This document shows positions 17,939-27,381 of a DNA stretch of 64,000 nucleotides, piece by piece. Positions within the stretch are counted from its first letter, which is position 1, and the number at the start of each line of letters is the position of its first letter. The notes beneath the pieces were generated by a model, which worked only from the letters and a program-made list of their open reading frames with translations, searched no databases and had not been told where the DNA came from. Location of the stretch: contig NZ_CATNHF010000023.1 in the NCBI RefSeq assembly GCF_950097975.1, positions 124,001-188,000 of the forward strand, read 5' to 3'. The stretch is from Microbacterium sp. T2.11-28. GTDB lineage: Bacteria > Actinomycetota > Actinomycetes > Actinomycetales > Microbacteriaceae. A program made the position numbers and the translations under genes.

Positions 17939-18819
17939 TGGATGACCTCCTTGAAGATCTGGGCGAGCGAGGGATGCCGCGGCGAGAAGCTCGCCACGTC
18001 GCCGGTGTCGACGGCTCGGCGCAGCACGCGCTGCGCCGACTCGTCGCTGTCGGCGTCGAACAGCGCGTAGCCGCCGTCGAACTCCAGGACCTCGATCCCG
18101 GGCTCGTCGCGCAGCCACCCCGCGTCACCGGCCGACACGAGCTCGAAGCGCCGCTGGGCGTGCTGGCTGCGGAGCTCGTCACGGGTGCCGGCGGCGCGGA
18201 TCGTGCCGCCGGCGATGATGACGAGGTCGTCGCAGAGCCGCTCAACGACGTCGAGCTGATGCGAGGAGAACAGCACGGCCGCGCCCTGGGCGGCGCGTGC
18301 CTGCAGCACGCCGGCCACGACGTCCACCGCGAGGGGGTCCAGGCCCGAGAACGGCTCATCGAGGATCAGCACCTTCGGGTCGTGGACGAGCGCCGCGGCG
18401 ATCTGCGCGCGCTGCTGGTTGCCGAGCGAGAGCGTCTCGATGTTGTCGGTGAGGCGCTCGCCGAGCCCCAGCTCCTCGAGGAGCGCGGTCGCGCGGCCCG
18501 TGGCGTCGGGCTTGGAGAAGCCGTGGAGCCGGGCGAGGTAGACGATGTGCTCCAGCACGCGCATCTTGGGGTAGAGGCCGCGCTCCTCCGGCATGTAGCC
18601 GAAGCTGCGGCGGTCGGCGGCCGTCACGGGGGAGCCGTTCAGGGTGACGGTGCCGCCGTCGCGAGCGAGCACGCCCAGCACGATGCGCATCGTCGTGGTC
18701 TTCCCGGCTCCGTTGCCCCCGACGAAGCCGGTGAGCCGGCCGGGCGCGACGTGGAACCCGACGTCGTCGAGCACACGGCGTCCGCCGTAGCTCTTGGTGA
18801 TCCCGTTCAGTTCGAGCAT
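17935..18819 (-). CDS. ABC transporter ATP-binding protein (NatA-like)
   Basis: A 294-residue ATPase. The Walker A is GGNGAGKTTT (about 34-43), the signature LSLGNQQR and the Walker B VLILDEPFSGLD, with the H-loop in SSHQLDVVERL. The C-terminal 80 residues form the regulatory tail seen in NatA/DrrA-type subunits. It energises the permease encoded next in the operon. ATG 18819 has a GAGGAG site. Its promoter (TAGCGT, 18864-18869) and two G-rich boxes lie in the gap to the response regulator gene, suggesting control by that regulator. Confidence 0.9.
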   Translation of the reverse strand: MLELNGITKSYGGRRVLDDVGFHVAPGRLTGFVGGNGAGKTTTMRIVLGVLARDGGTVTLNGSPVTAADRRSFGYMPEERGLYPKMRVLEHIVYLARLHGFSKPDATGRATALLEELGLGERLTDNIETLSLGNQQRAQIAAALVHDPKVLILDEPFSGLDPLAVDVVAGVLQARAAQGAAVLFSSHQLDVVERLCDDLVIIAGGTIRAAGTRDELRSQHAQRRFELVSAGDAGWLRDEPGIEVLEFDGGYALFDADSDESAQRVLRRAVDTGDVASFSPRHPSLAQIFKEVIQ

Positions 18820-18863
18820 GCGCTCCTCCTCAGGTGGCGGGCCGCTCCCGACCCTCTGCCTCC

Positions 18864-18935
18864 ACGCTAGGCAGGCGGGTCGGCGGGCGCCTCCACCCCC
18901 CGGGGGAGATCGCTCTTTCCTCCCCGTGGGGGACG
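18864..18935 (-). promoter_or_regulatory. ABC exporter promoter with two GC-rich boxes shared with kinase operon
   Basis: TAGCGT (minus, 18864-18869) is the likely -10. Upstream, on plus-strand reading, lie CGGGGGAGA (18901-18908 region) and, eleven bases later, TCCCCGTGGGGGA (18921-18933). The same pair, CGGGGGAGA then TCCCCCGCGAGGGGGA, occurs at the histidine kinase promoter (20917-20954). I infer binding by the neighbouring LuxR-type regulator. Confidence 0.6.
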
Positions 18936-18946
18936 AGGGGCGGCGT

Positions 18947-19639
18947 TCAGGCGAGACCGTGGCGGTGGGCGTACACCACGGCGGCGACGCGGTCGCGGGC
19001 GCCGAGCTTCTGCAGCACGTTCGAGACGTGCGTCTTCACGGTCGCCTCGCCGATGAAGAGCCGCTGGGCGATCTCGGCGTTGCTGAGCGCCTGGGCGAGC
19101 AGCTTCAGCACCTCGGCCTCGCGCTCGGTCAGGTCCGCGGCCGCGCCGGCGTCGTCGGCGCCACCGGGCGAGGCGGTGGACGCGGACGCACCGGCGGACG
19201 GGGCGAACGAGCCGCCCGCGAACCTCTCGATCACCCGCCGGGTGACGGCCGGGGCCAGCAGCGCGTCGCCGTCGGCGGCGACGCGGACCGCGGCGATGAG
19301 CTCCTCCGGTCCCGCGTTCTTGAGCAGGAACCCGCTCGCCCCGGCGGCGAGCGCCTGGAAGAGGTAGTCGTCGCGGTCGAAGGTGGTCACGATGACGACG
19401 GAGGCCGTGACCGCCGGGTCGGCGACGATCCGCCGGGTGGCCTCGAGCCCGTCCATGTCGGGCATCTGCACGTCCATGCACACCACGTCGGGGGACAGGT
19501 CCCGCGCCGCGGCGACCGCCTCGACCCCGGTGGCCGCCTCGCCGACGACGGCGATGCCGTCCTGGCTCTCGAGGATCATCCGGAACCCCGCGCGCATGAC
19601 GGCGTGGTCGTCGACGAGCAGCACCCGCACGTCGGTCAT
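18947..19639 (-). CDS. NarL/LuxR-family response regulator
   Basis: A 230-residue DNA-binding response regulator. The receiver domain (1-120) has acidic DD near 10-11, the phosphoacceptor Asp in [13 protein letters not shown] and the conserved Lys in FLLKNAG. An Ala/Ser/Gly-rich linker covers about 142-165. The LuxR HTH (165-230) contains [26 protein letters not shown] and [18 protein letters not shown]. Its start overlaps the kinase stop by four bases. It probably autoregulates and activates the adjacent ABC exporter genes through the shared G-rich boxes. The inducing signal is unknown. Confidence 0.92.
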   Translation of the reverse strand: MTDVRVLLVDDHAVMRAGFRMILESQDGIAVVGEAATGVEAVAAARDLSPDVVCMDVQMPDMDGLEATRRIVADPAVTASVVIVTTFDRDDYLFQALAAGASGFLLKNAGPEELIAAVRVAADGDALLAPAVTRRVIERFAGGSFAPSAGASASTASPGGADDAGAAADLTEREAEVLKLLAQALSNAEIAQRLFIGEATVKTHVSNVLQKLGARDRVAAVVYAHRHGLA

Positions 19640-20904
19640 CGTGCTCCCACCGCCTGCGGTGCCGGCACCCGCACACGCACGAGCCAGCCGTCGCCGCGCG
19701 GGCGCGGTCCGACCTCCAGCGTGCCGCCGGAGGCGGTGGCGCGCTCGCGCATGCCGACGAGACCGAGGCCGGGCCGGCCCCCGCCGCGCACGGCCCCCGT
19801 GCTGGCGATCTCGAGCTCGATCGTCTCCGCGCCGTAGCGCACGCGAACGTCGGCGGTGGCATCGGGACCGCCGTGGCGGCGGGCGTTGGTCAGCGCCTCC
19901 TGGGCGATCCGGTAGAGGTTCACCTGCACGAGCTCCGACGCCGCGACCGGCTCGCCGACGACGGTGAGCTCGGTCGGCAGCCCGTTCGCGGCCGCATGCG
20001 CGACGAGCTCGGGGAGCGCGGTCAGCCGCAGCGTCGAGGCCCCGGCGGCGTCGCCGGCGGTCTCGGCGTCCGGGGTGCGCAGCGTATCGAGGAGGTTCCG
20101 CAGGTCGGCGAGGGCGCCCCGCGCCGAGTCCTCCACGCCCGACAGCGCGGCGCGCGCGGCCTCGGGATCGCGGTCGAGCACCGCCCGGGCGGCCCCGGCC
20201 TGCACCCCCATGGCGGAGACGTGGTGGGCGACGACGTCATGAAGCTCCCGCGCGATCCGCACCCGGTCGAGGGCGACCGCCTGCGCGGCGGTCCGCTCGC
20301 GCTCGAGCTCGAGCTCGACGGTCCGCTCCTCGAGGACGCGGCGCGCCTGCGCGTCGGCCCAGGCGCGCTCGCCGAAGAAGTACGCGCCGCCGAAGAAGGC
20401 GGCGTTGACGAGGAACTGGATGAGGATGAACGCTGCGAACGGCGAGAACAGGCCCGCGCGCGACAGGCCGTCGTCGCTGGGGTCGGTGGCCGTCTGGAAG
20501 GTGGTCACCAGCAGCCAGACGAACATGCCGACGATGACGAGGAGCCGCACGACGGTGGCCCGGCGGCGATCGGCGACGTACGCGCCCACCGTGTACATCG
20601 CCAGGAAGAGGGCGACGTTGGCGACGTACACCTCGGGGATGCGCAGGGTCACGCCCACGAAGAACGCCACGGCGACGACCACGAGCACGATCTCGGGCGC
20701 CCGGCGACGCAGCGCGAGCGGCAGCGTCAGCGCCGCCGCGTAGAGGAGCGCCCACGTGAACGGCGGCGACTCCTCGCCGTAGAAGCCGGCGACCTGGCCG
20801 AGCCAGGCGCTCACGATCGCGGCCACGCACAGACCGGCGGCCAGCCACAGGTCACGGCGCACCTGCGGGTCGGCGAGCGCGCGCAGGGGAGCGTTGGCGG
20901 TCAT
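19636..20904 (-). CDS. Sensor histidine kinase (HisKA_3, NarX/DesK-like)
   Basis: A 422-residue membrane kinase. The N-terminal 170 residues contain about five or six membrane helices with little extracytoplasmic sequence, suggesting sensing within or at the membrane. A short coiled coil leads to [20 protein letters not shown], the HisKA_3 phosphoacceptor. The catalytic domain has NARRHGG (N-box) and [14 protein letters not shown] (G-box). ATG 20904 is leaderless, with TAGCGT at 20911-20916. It forms an operon with the response regulator. An intramembrane sensor beside an ABC exporter resembles envelope-stress or antimicrobial-response modules. Confidence 0.9.
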   Translation of the reverse strand: MTANAPLRALADPQVRRDLWLAAGLCVAAIVSAWLGQVAGFYGEESPPFTWALLYAAALTLPLALRRRAPEIVLVVVAVAFFVGVTLRIPEVYVANVALFLAMYTVGAYVADRRRATVVRLLVIVGMFVWLLVTTFQTATDPSDDGLSRAGLFSPFAAFILIQFLVNAAFFGGAYFFGERAWADAQARRVLEERTVELELERERTAAQAVALDRVRIARELHDVVAHHVSAMGVQAGAARAVLDRDPEAARAALSGVEDSARGALADLRNLLDTLRTPDAETAGDAAGASTLRLTALPELVAHAAANGLPTELTVVGEPVAASELVQVNLYRIAQEALTNARRHGGPDATADVRVRYGAETIELEIASTGAVRGGGRPGLGLVGMRERATASGGTLEVGPRPRGDGWLVRVRVPAPQAVGAR

Positions 20905-20910
20905 CCCTCC

Positions 20911-20954
20911 ACGCTACGGGGGAGAGATGGTGGCGGCATCCCCCGCGAGGGGGA
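20911..20954 (-). promoter_or_regulatory. Histidine kinase operon promoter with GC-rich boxes
   Basis: TAGCGT (minus, 20911-20916) lies six bases before ATG 20904. Immediately upstream are CGGGGGAGA (20917-20925) and, thirteen bases on, the palindrome TCCCCCGCGAGGGGGA (20939-20954). The same pair lies at the ABC exporter promoter. Confidence 0.6.
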
Positions 20955-21018
20955 GCCGGCCCCACCCGGCGGACCGGCTGACAGGATGGGGGGACCGCAG
21001 ATCGTCAGGAGGCACAGG

Positions 21019-21570
21019 ATGGGCCATCGCGTCGGAGTCATCGTCGGATCGGCATCGGAGGCGTCGCTGAACAGGCGGCTGGCGGAGGGGCTGGCGCCGC
21101 TGGCCGAGGAGGCGGGGCTGACGTTCGTCGACATCCCGATCGCGCACCTGCCGTTCTACGGCACCCAGTTCGACAAGGACTTCCCCGAGGTGGGCTGGGA
21201 GTTCAAGCGGGCCATCGAGGACGTCGACGGCCTCCTGATCGTCACGCCGGAGTACAACCGCTCGATCCCCGGCGTGCTGAAGAACGCGATCGACTGGGCG
21301 ACCCGTCCGGGGGGAGCGTCCTCGCTGCCGGGCGTGCCGACGGCGGTCATCGGGGCCACCAAGGGCGCCGTGTCGACCGCGGTGGCGCAGGCGCACCTGA
21401 AGTCGATCCTCACGTCGCAGGGCGTCCCTCTCGTCGGCGTGCCCGAGGCGTACATCCGCGTCGGCGACGGCTTCTTCGCCGACGACGGCTCGATCGCGAG
21501 CGAGGGGACCCGCGAGTTCCTCGCGGGCTTCCTCGACGCGCTGCGCGAGCTCATCGACCGGTGGGCATGA
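21019..21570 (+). CDS. NADPH-dependent FMN reductase
   Basis: A 183-residue flavodoxin-fold protein from ATG 21019, with AGGAGG ten bases upstream. VIVGSASEASLNRRLAEGL (8-26) is the phosphate-binding loop. VTPEYNRSIPGVLKNAIDW (about 76-94) is the family signature. The flavin-ring contact follows in GATKGAVSTAVAQAHL. Members reduce FMN, quinones or chromate with NADPH, usually as dimers or tetramers. It is divergent from the histidine kinase operon and stands alone. Confidence 0.88.
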   Translation: MGHRVGVIVGSASEASLNRRLAEGLAPLAEEAGLTFVDIPIAHLPFYGTQFDKDFPEVGWEFKRAIEDVDGLLIVTPEYNRSIPGVLKNAIDWATRPGGASSLPGVPTAVIGATKGAVSTAVAQAHLKSILTSQGVPLVGVPEAYIRVGDGFFADDGSIASEGTREFLAGFLDALRELIDRWA

Positions 21571-21641
21571 CGCGCGCGACACGATCGGTCACTCGGACGC
21601 ACTCCTAGCGACCCGCCCGCCCGAGCCGATACTGTCTGGTC

Positions 21642-21902
21642 ATGGCAGAGCAGCCGAGGGCGCGCCGCACGATGTCGCTCGTGGGCGCCGTCGTCGCCGA
21701 CACGGCGGGGGCGGTGTTCGTCGTGATCGCGGTCGTGCTGGCCGTGACCTGGACCGTGCGGGGCATGGTCCCCTGGGGCGTGGACGGCGGCGGCGGCTTC
21801 CCGTTCTGGTGGTTCGCCCCGATCCTCGGCCTGCTCGGGATCGCGATGTTCGCCGTCGGCACGAGCTTCACGCGCGACTGGCGACGGTCGCGCGCCGTCT
21901 GA
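21642..21902 (+). CDS. Small two-helix membrane protein
   Basis: An 86-residue protein with two hydrophobic segments (about 10-35 and 48-70) joined by a Gly-rich loop (WGVDGGGGFPFWW), and a basic tail. The leaderless TACTGT box (21630-21635) ends six bases before ATG. I recognise no family. It may be cotranscribed with the reductase 49 bases downstream, which has its own ribosome site. Confidence 0.65.
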   Translation: MAEQPRARRTMSLVGAVVADTAGAVFVVIAVVLAVTWTVRGMVPWGVDGGGGFPFWWFAPILGLLGIAMFAVGTSFTRDWRRSRAV

Positions 21903-21951
21903 CCTCCGCCGCGGGCGACCGGGCGGCGCGCGTGCGGGAAAGGAGCCGGTC

Positions 21952-22578
21952 ATGACCGGGCGCATCCACATCGACATCTTCAGCACGCTCGACGGCGTCG
22001 GGCAGTCGCCGGGCGGCATCGAGGAGGACACCTCCGGCGGCTTCCGCTACGGCGGCTGGCAGGGCCCGGTGACCGACGACGTGGTCGGCGCGGAGATCAT
22101 GGCCGGCATCGACGCGCTCGACGCGCTGCTGCTGGGCCGCAGGACCTACGACATCTGGGCGCCCTACTGGCCCGCCTACGGGGAGGGCGCTGCGCACCCC
22201 ATCGCGGCGAAGTTCAACAGCGTGCCGAAGTACGTGGCCTCACGCGGACGGCCGTCGCTGGAGTGGCAGGGGTCGGAGCAGCTCGGCCCGGACACCCTCG
22301 CCGAGGTGGCGGCGCTGCGGGAGAGGCACCGGGAGATCCACGTCGTGGGCAGCCTGGACTTCGCCCGCACCCTGCTCGACGCGCAGCTGTTCGACGTCCT
22401 GAATCTGTGGGTGTTCCCCGTGGTGCTGGGCGAGGGGAAGCGGGTCTTCCCCGAGGGCGTCGAGGCCGCGCGGCTCGCCCTGCTCGAGCCCCCGCTCGTC
22501 GCCGGCACCGGTGCGGTGCTGCTGCGCTACGGCCCGGCCGGCCGGCCGCGGCTGGCCGACATCGACCCGCGCGACTGA
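21952..22578 (+). CDS. RibD C-terminal/dihydrofolate-reductase-like family protein
   Basis: A 208-residue stand-alone reductase domain. The strand IHIDIFSTLDGV (5-16), DALLLGRRTYDIWAPYW (about 59-75), a GS motif in IHVVGSLDFARTLLD (about 129-143) and WVFPVVLGEGKRVF near 155 match the YyaP/YwjB-like RibD_C family. The domain binds NADPH. The physiological substrate is unknown and a role in riboflavin synthesis should not be assumed. ATG 21952 follows GAAAGGAG. Confidence 0.83.
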   Translation: MTGRIHIDIFSTLDGVGQSPGGIEEDTSGGFRYGGWQGPVTDDVVGAEIMAGIDALDALLLGRRTYDIWAPYWPAYGEGAAHPIAAKFNSVPKYVASRGRPSLEWQGSEQLGPDTLAEVAALRERHREIHVVGSLDFARTLLDAQLFDVLNLWVFPVVLGEGKRVFPEGVEAARLALLEPPLVAGTGAVLLRYGPAGRPRLADIDPRD

Positions 22579-22638
22579 TTCCCCACCGGCGCGATCACGG
22601 TCCCGCCGGTGCCGGTCGCAGCCTGCAACCGTCCCGCC

Positions 22639-22714
22639 TTGTCCCACTTTGGCTGAGTGTTGTCCCACTTTCGGTGGCTTCACCCCGTCTAGATCGACCG
22701 AATCTGGGACATGA
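22639..22714. repeat. GTCCCACTTT-family inverted repeat (copy 1)
   Basis: Two direct copies of TTGTCCCACTTT (from 22639 and from 22659) are followed by one inverted copy, CCGAATCTGGGACATG (22697-22712). It lies between convergent genes, 61 bases after the RibD-like stop. Confidence 0.8.
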
Positions 22715-22788
22715 CTCGCCGTAGGCATCAGCTGATGACCGGAGCGAGAAGTTCCCTCGGTTCAGGTGATCGGATCAGAAGAGCCGGG

Positions 22789-23628
22789 TCAGAAGATCAT
22801 CGGACGGTCGTCGTCGTCCGCGCCCTCGAGGTCGAGGTCGACGACCACCGGCACGTGGTCGCTCGGGATCTCGCCCTTGCGCTCCTCGCGGTGGATCGCC
22901 GCGCCGGTCACGGCGTCGGCGAACGCGTGCGAGCCGAGGATGAAGTCGATGCGGAGGCCCTCGTTGCGCGGGAAGCGCAGCTGCTTGTAGTCCCAGTAGG
23001 TGTATCCCGTCGGCACGAGCGGACGGACGGTGTCGGCGAGACCGGCGTCCAGGAGGGCCTGGAACGCGGCGCGCTCGGGCGGCGAGACGTGCGTCGTGAC
23101 GCCCTCGATGACGGTCGGGTCGCCGTTGTCGGCATCCGTCGGGGCGATGTTGAAGTCACCCGTCAGGGCGAGCGCGAGGTCGGGCGAGGCGGTGAGCGCA
23201 TCGGCCGTGTATCCGCGCAGCGCCTCGAGCCAGTCGAGCTTGTAGCGGTAGTGCGGGTCGTCGAGCGAGCGGCCGTTCGGGACGTACAGGCTCCACACCG
23301 TGACGCCGCCGATCGTCGCGCCGATCGCGCGCGCCTCCTGCGGCGCATCCGGGCCGTCGTGCCCCTTCGCGAACCCGGGCATGCCGGGGAACCCGATCTG
23401 CACGTCCTCGATCGGATCCCGGCTCGCGATGGCCACGCCGTTCCACTGGTTCAGCCCGTGCGCCTCGACGGTGTACCCGGCCGCCTCGAACTCCTCGTAC
23501 GGGAACTGCTCCGGCTTGCACTTGATCTCCTGCATCGCCAGCACGTCGATGTGCTCGCGGACGGCGAACTCCACGGTGCGGGCGACGCGGGCACGGATCG
23601 AGTTGACGTTCCAGGTGGCGAGGCGCAT
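22789..23628 (-). CDS. xthA: Exodeoxyribonuclease III (AP endonuclease)
   Basis: A 279-residue cytosolic DNA-repair enzyme of the EEP superfamily. MRLATWNVNSIRAR, E34 in MQEIKC, SLYVPNGR, the GDFNIAP motif (about 157-163), the YTYWDY segment, RIDFIL and the terminal SDHVPV give a complete Xth active site. It cuts 5' of abasic sites and removes 3' blocks. The start is fixed by the leaderless TACGCT box (23635-23640). It is convergent with the RibD-like gene across a GTCCCAC repeat. Confidence 0.93.
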   Translation of the reverse strand: MRLATWNVNSIRARVARTVEFAVREHIDVLAMQEIKCKPEQFPYEEFEAAGYTVEAHGLNQWNGVAIASRDPIEDVQIGFPGMPGFAKGHDGPDAPQEARAIGATIGGVTVWSLYVPNGRSLDDPHYRYKLDWLEALRGYTADALTASPDLALALTGDFNIAPTDADNGDPTVIEGVTTHVSPPERAAFQALLDAGLADTVRPLVPTGYTYWDYKQLRFPRNEGLRIDFILGSHAFADAVTGAAIHREERKGEIPSDHVPVVVDLDLEGADDDDRPMIF

Positions 23629-23724
23629 GCATCCAGCGTATTGGCCGCCGCCGACGCTCCCGCACGCCGATAGTCACGGCGGGCGGCCGATGACGGCGGG
23701 CCCGCCCGCGCGTACCGTCGGGGC

Positions 23725-24147
23725 ATGACGCGCGCACCGCGGTGGGTCGCGATCGGCCTGCGGGTCGTCGCCGGGTTCAGCCTGGTCTCCGCCCTGATCG
23801 GGATGGCGGGGCTCACGATCGGCGGCGGGATGGGGCTGCCGCACGAGTGGATCGACAACAGCGTGTTCGACTCGTATGCGTGGCCCGGGGTGATCCTCGG
23901 CGTGGTCGTCGGCGGCGCGCAGGCCCTCGCACTCGTCGCCCAGCACCGCCGGTACGCGCTCGCCGCGGGGCTCCATGCGGCCGCCGGACTCGTGATGATG
24001 ATCTGGATCTTCGTGGAGATCGCCATCATGCTCGTGTGGTCGCCGCTGCACGGCGTCTACTTCGTGGCCGGTCTCGCGCAGGTGGTGCTGGCCGTGCTGG
24101 CGCTCGGCGCCTGGCCGCACCCGTTCCTCGCCCGCGCCCCCCGCTGA
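23725..24147 (+). CDS. Four-helix membrane protein, unknown function
   Basis: A 140-residue integral membrane protein with hydrophobic stretches near 10-32, 48-70, 78-98 and 104-128. No charged active-site motif is visible and I do not recognise a family. TACCGT (23713-23718) lies six bases before ATG, a leaderless arrangement. It is divergent from xthA, whose -10 box (23635-23640) lies 73 bases away, and is followed by copy 3 of the GAGCCGACACG repeat. Confidence 0.65.
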   Translation: MTRAPRWVAIGLRVVAGFSLVSALIGMAGLTIGGGMGLPHEWIDNSVFDSYAWPGVILGVVVGGAQALALVAQHRRYALAAGLHAAAGLVMMIWIFVEIAIMLVWSPLHGVYFVAGLAQVVLAVLALGAWPHPFLARAPR

Positions 24148-24161
24148 CGCTGCCCCTGCCG

Positions 24162-24244
24162 CCCGAGCCGACACGTCGCGTGCGAGCCGACACGTCGCGT
24201 ACCGCGCGGGGCGTGTCGGCTCGGTGAAAGCGTGTCGGCTCGGC
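24162..24244. repeat. Nested inverted repeat, GAGCCGACACG family (copy 3)
   Basis: Direct copies of CGAGCCGACACG at 24162-24175 and 24182-24194 are followed by inverted copies at 24212-24224 and 24231-24244. It sits exactly between the stops of two convergent genes, 14 and 38 bases away. Confidence 0.85.
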
Positions 24245-24282
24245 GAGGGGGCGAGGGGCGAGGCTCGGGCGAGGGCGCGGGG

Positions 24283-25698
24283 TCAGGAGGCGAGGGCGCG
24301 GAGGATGTCGTCGACGCGGTCCTTCGCGTCGCCGAAGAGCATCTGGGCGTTTTCGCGGAAGAACAGCGGGTTCTGCACGCCCGCGTACCCCGAGGCCATC
24401 GACCGTTTGAAGACGATCACGTCGCGCGCCTCCCAGACGTGGAGCACGGGCATGCCGGCGATCGGCGAGCCCGGGTCCTCCGCGGCGGCGGGATTGACCG
24501 TGTCGTTGGCGCCGATCACGAGGACCACGTCGGTGCCCGCGAAGTCGTCGTTGATCTCGTCGAGCTCGAGCACGATGTCGTAGGGCACCTTCGCCTCGGC
24601 CAGGAGCACGTTCATGTGCCCCGGCAGCCGGCCGGCGACCGGGTGGATGCCGAAGCGCACCTCGATGCCGCGCGCCCGCAGCGCCGAGGTCAGCTCCGCG
24701 ACCGGGTACTGGGCCTGGGCGACCGCCATCCCGTAGCCGGGCGTGATGATGACCGAGCGTGCGGAGGCCAGCAGCTCCGCCGCCCCCTCGGCATCGATCT
24801 CGCGGTGCTCGCCGTGCTCCTCGTCACCCGAGCGCGGTGCCTCGATGCCGAAGCCGCCGGCGATGACCGACAGGAACGAGCGGTTCATGGCCTTGCACAT
24901 GATGTACGAGAGGTACGCGCCCGACGAGCCGACGAGCGCGCCGGTCACGATCAGGAGGTCGTTGTTCAGGAGGAAGCCCGCCGCGGCGGCGGCCCAGCCG
25001 GAGTAGCTGTTGAGCATCGAGACGACCACCGGCATGTCGCCGCCGCCGATCGACGCCACGAGGTGCCAGCCCAGGGCGAGCGCGAGCACGGTGACGGCGA
25101 CCAGCAGCCAGATCGACGGCGTCACGACGTACCAGACGGTGAGCGCGACGAACGCGACGAGGGCCCCGACGTTGAGAATGTTCTTCCCCGGGAGCATGAG
25201 CGGCCGGGAGCTCATCCGGCCCGAGAGCTTCAGGAAGGCGACGATCGAGCCGGTGAAGGTGACGGCGCCGATGAACACGCCGATGAAGACCTCGGCGTGG
25301 TGGATGTCGATGAGCTCCGCCGAGACGTGGCCGGCGTCCAGGTGCCCGTTCCAGCCGACGAGCACGGCCGCCAGTCCCACGAAGGAGTGGAGCAGCGCGA
25401 TGAGCTCGGGCATCCCGGTCATCTCCACGACCCGCGCGCGCCACAGCCCGATCGCGCCGCCGACGAGCACGGCCGCGACCAGCAGGACGAGGCCGATCGT
25501 CGCCCCCGGCGTGCCCCAGGCGTCGGAGGCGGTGAGCCACACCGTCGCGCCCAGCGCGATCGCCATGCCGGCGATGCCGAATGCGACGCCCCGTCGGGCG
25601 GTGTCGTGCGTGGACAGCCCCGCGAGGCTCAGGATGAACAGCAGCGCCGCGACGACGTAGGCGCCGGCGGAGACGGAGGAGGCGACGTCGGGGGTCAC
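24283..25698 (-). CDS. pntB: NAD(P) transhydrogenase subunit beta
   Basis: A 471-residue membrane subunit from GTG 25698, overlapping the pntA stop by four bases (GTGA). About nine hydrophobic helices fill residues 10-265. The C-terminal 180 residues are the NADP-binding domain III ([81 protein letters not shown]). With PntA it couples proton entry to hydride transfer from NADH to NADP+. It converges on a small membrane protein gene. Confidence 0.95.
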   Translation of the reverse strand: MTPDVASSVSAGAYVVAALLFILSLAGLSTHDTARRGVAFGIAGMAIALGATVWLTASDAWGTPGATIGLVLLVAAVLVGGAIGLWRARVVEMTGMPELIALLHSFVGLAAVLVGWNGHLDAGHVSAELIDIHHAEVFIGVFIGAVTFTGSIVAFLKLSGRMSSRPLMLPGKNILNVGALVAFVALTVWYVVTPSIWLLVAVTVLALALGWHLVASIGGGDMPVVVSMLNSYSGWAAAAAGFLLNNDLLIVTGALVGSSGAYLSYIMCKAMNRSFLSVIAGGFGIEAPRSGDEEHGEHREIDAEGAAELLASARSVIITPGYGMAVAQAQYPVAELTSALRARGIEVRFGIHPVAGRLPGHMNVLLAEAKVPYDIVLELDEINDDFAGTDVVLVIGANDTVNPAAAEDPGSPIAGMPVLHVWEARDVIVFKRSMASGYAGVQNPLFFRENAQMLFGDAKDRVDDILRALAS

Positions 25699-27248
25699 TG
25701 GCCCGCACCCTTCTGGAACATGGCGAGCATGCGCCGGGTGACGGCGAAGCCGCCGAAGACGTTGATGGACGCCACCAGGACCGCGACCGCCGCGAGCACC
25801 CGGACGAGCGGGTCGTCGGCGGTGATCTGCACCATCGCGCCGACCACGATGATGCCGCTGATGGCGTTCGTCACGCTCATGAGCGGGGTGTGGAGGGCGT
25901 GGGCGACCTTGCCGATGACGTAGAAGCCGACGACGACCGACAGGGTGAGCACCAGGAAGTGCTGCGGGAGCGGGGGCGGCGCGACGGCGCAGACGAGGAA
26001 CAGCGCCGCGATCCCGGCGACGATGAGCCCGGTCCGTGCGCCGCGGGACAGCGGGGTGCGCGCGGCGGCGGCCGGCCGGTCGGGAGCCGCCGACGCGGCG
26101 GCGGGCGGGGCCGCCGACACCTGCACCGGCGGCGGCGGCCAGGTGACCGCGCCCTCCCGGGTGACGGTCACGGCGCGCTGCACCACGTCGTCGAGGTCGA
26201 GCACCAGCTCGCCGTCCTTCCCGGGGGTCAGCAGCGTCAGCAGGTTCACGAGGTTGGTCCCGTACAGCTGCGAGGCCTGCTGGGGGAGCCGGCCCGGAAG
26301 GTCGGTGTACCCCAGGATGACGACGCCGTTGTCGGTGACCACCCGCTCGCCGGCGACCGAGCCGGCCACGTTGCCGCCCTGTGCTGCGGCCATGTCGACG
26401 ATGACCGAGCCGGGCTTCATCGCGGCGACGTCGGCGGCGGTGAGCAGCACGGGCGCCGCGCGCCCCGGGATGAGGGCGGTGGTGATGACGATGTCCACGT
26501 CGGCGGCCTGCTCGGAGTAGATCTCGGCCGCCCTCCGGTCGTAGGCCTCGCTCGTCGCCTTCGCGTAGCCGTCGGCGGAGACCTCCGTGTGCTCCTCGGG
26601 GACGATGACCTCCAGGTACTCGCCGCCGATCGAGCGCACCTGGTCGGCGACCTCGGGCCGCGGATCGGTCGCCCGCACGATGGCGCCCAGGCTCGATGCC
26701 GCGCCGATCGCCGCGAGGCCCGCCACCCCGGCGCCGGCCACCAGCACCTTCGCCGGCGGGACCTTGCCGGCGGCCGTCACCTGGCCGGTGAAGAAGCGGC
26801 CGAACTCGTGGGCGGCCTCGACGACGGCGCGGTATCCGGAGATGTTCGCCATCGAGCTGAGCACGTCCATGGACTGCGCCCGCGAGATGCGCGGCACGGC
26901 GTCCATCGACAGCGCCGTCACCCCGTGCGCGGCCAGCCGGTCCAGCAGCTCGGGACGGAAGGCGGGGCTCAGCATCCCGATGAGGGTCGCGCCCGGGCGC
27001 AGCAGCGCGATGTCGTCCTCGGACGGAGCACCCACGGTCAGCACGACGTCGGCCGCCCAGGCCTCGGCGTGCCCGCGGACCTCGGCGCCGGCCTCGGCAT
27101 ACGCGGCGTCGGGGAACGACGAGGCCGCACCCGCGCCCGACTCGACGATCACCTCGTGACCCAGCGCGCGGATCTTCGCGACCGTCAGGGGAGTCGCTGC
27201 CACCCGCGTCTCCCCGGGCTGCTCGGCGACGACGGCGATACGGGCCAT
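25695..27248 (-). CDS. pntA: NAD(P) transhydrogenase subunit alpha (fused type)
   Basis: A 517-residue subunit. Residues 1-375 are the NAD(H)-binding alanine-dehydrogenase-like domain I ([42 protein letters not shown]). A Pro/Ala-rich linker follows near 378-400. The C-terminal 100 residues hold about four membrane helices, corresponding to PntA2 in split systems, so this is the fused enterobacterial-like form. ATG 27248 follows AAGGAG; a TAGAGT box on the minus strand (27302-27307) is a probable -10. It is divergent from pyrE. Confidence 0.95.
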   Translation of the reverse strand: MARIAVVAEQPGETRVAATPLTVAKIRALGHEVIVESGAGAASSFPDAAYAEAGAEVRGHAEAWAADVVLTVGAPSEDDIALLRPGATLIGMLSPAFRPELLDRLAAHGVTALSMDAVPRISRAQSMDVLSSMANISGYRAVVEAAHEFGRFFTGQVTAAGKVPPAKVLVAGAGVAGLAAIGAASSLGAIVRATDPRPEVADQVRSIGGEYLEVIVPEEHTEVSADGYAKATSEAYDRRAAEIYSEQAADVDIVITTALIPGRAAPVLLTAADVAAMKPGSVIVDMAAAQGGNVAGSVAGERVVTDNGVVILGYTDLPGRLPQQASQLYGTNLVNLLTLLTPGKDGELVLDLDDVVQRAVTVTREGAVTWPPPPVQVSAAPPAAASAAPDRPAAAARTPLSRGARTGLIVAGIAALFLVCAVAPPPLPQHFLVLTLSVVVGFYVIGKVAHALHTPLMSVTNAISGIIVVGAMVQITADDPLVRVLAAVAVLVASINVFGGFAVTRRMLAMFQKGAGQ

Positions 27249-27368
27249 GGTGCTCCTTCGGGTTCGCTGCCGCCCGCCGGACGGGCCGGGGCGACGTTCC
27301 CGACTCTATGGCCCGGGCGGGAGCGTGCGGGGGAAAAGTCGCGTGAAAAACCGCGGTTCCCGCATCCG

Positions 27369-27374
27369 TAGACT
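27369..27374 (+). promoter_or_regulatory. Leaderless -10 box (TAGACT) of pyrE
   Basis: TAGACT lies seven bases before ATG 27382. Confidence 0.6.
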
Positions 27375-27381
27375 CTGAGTC

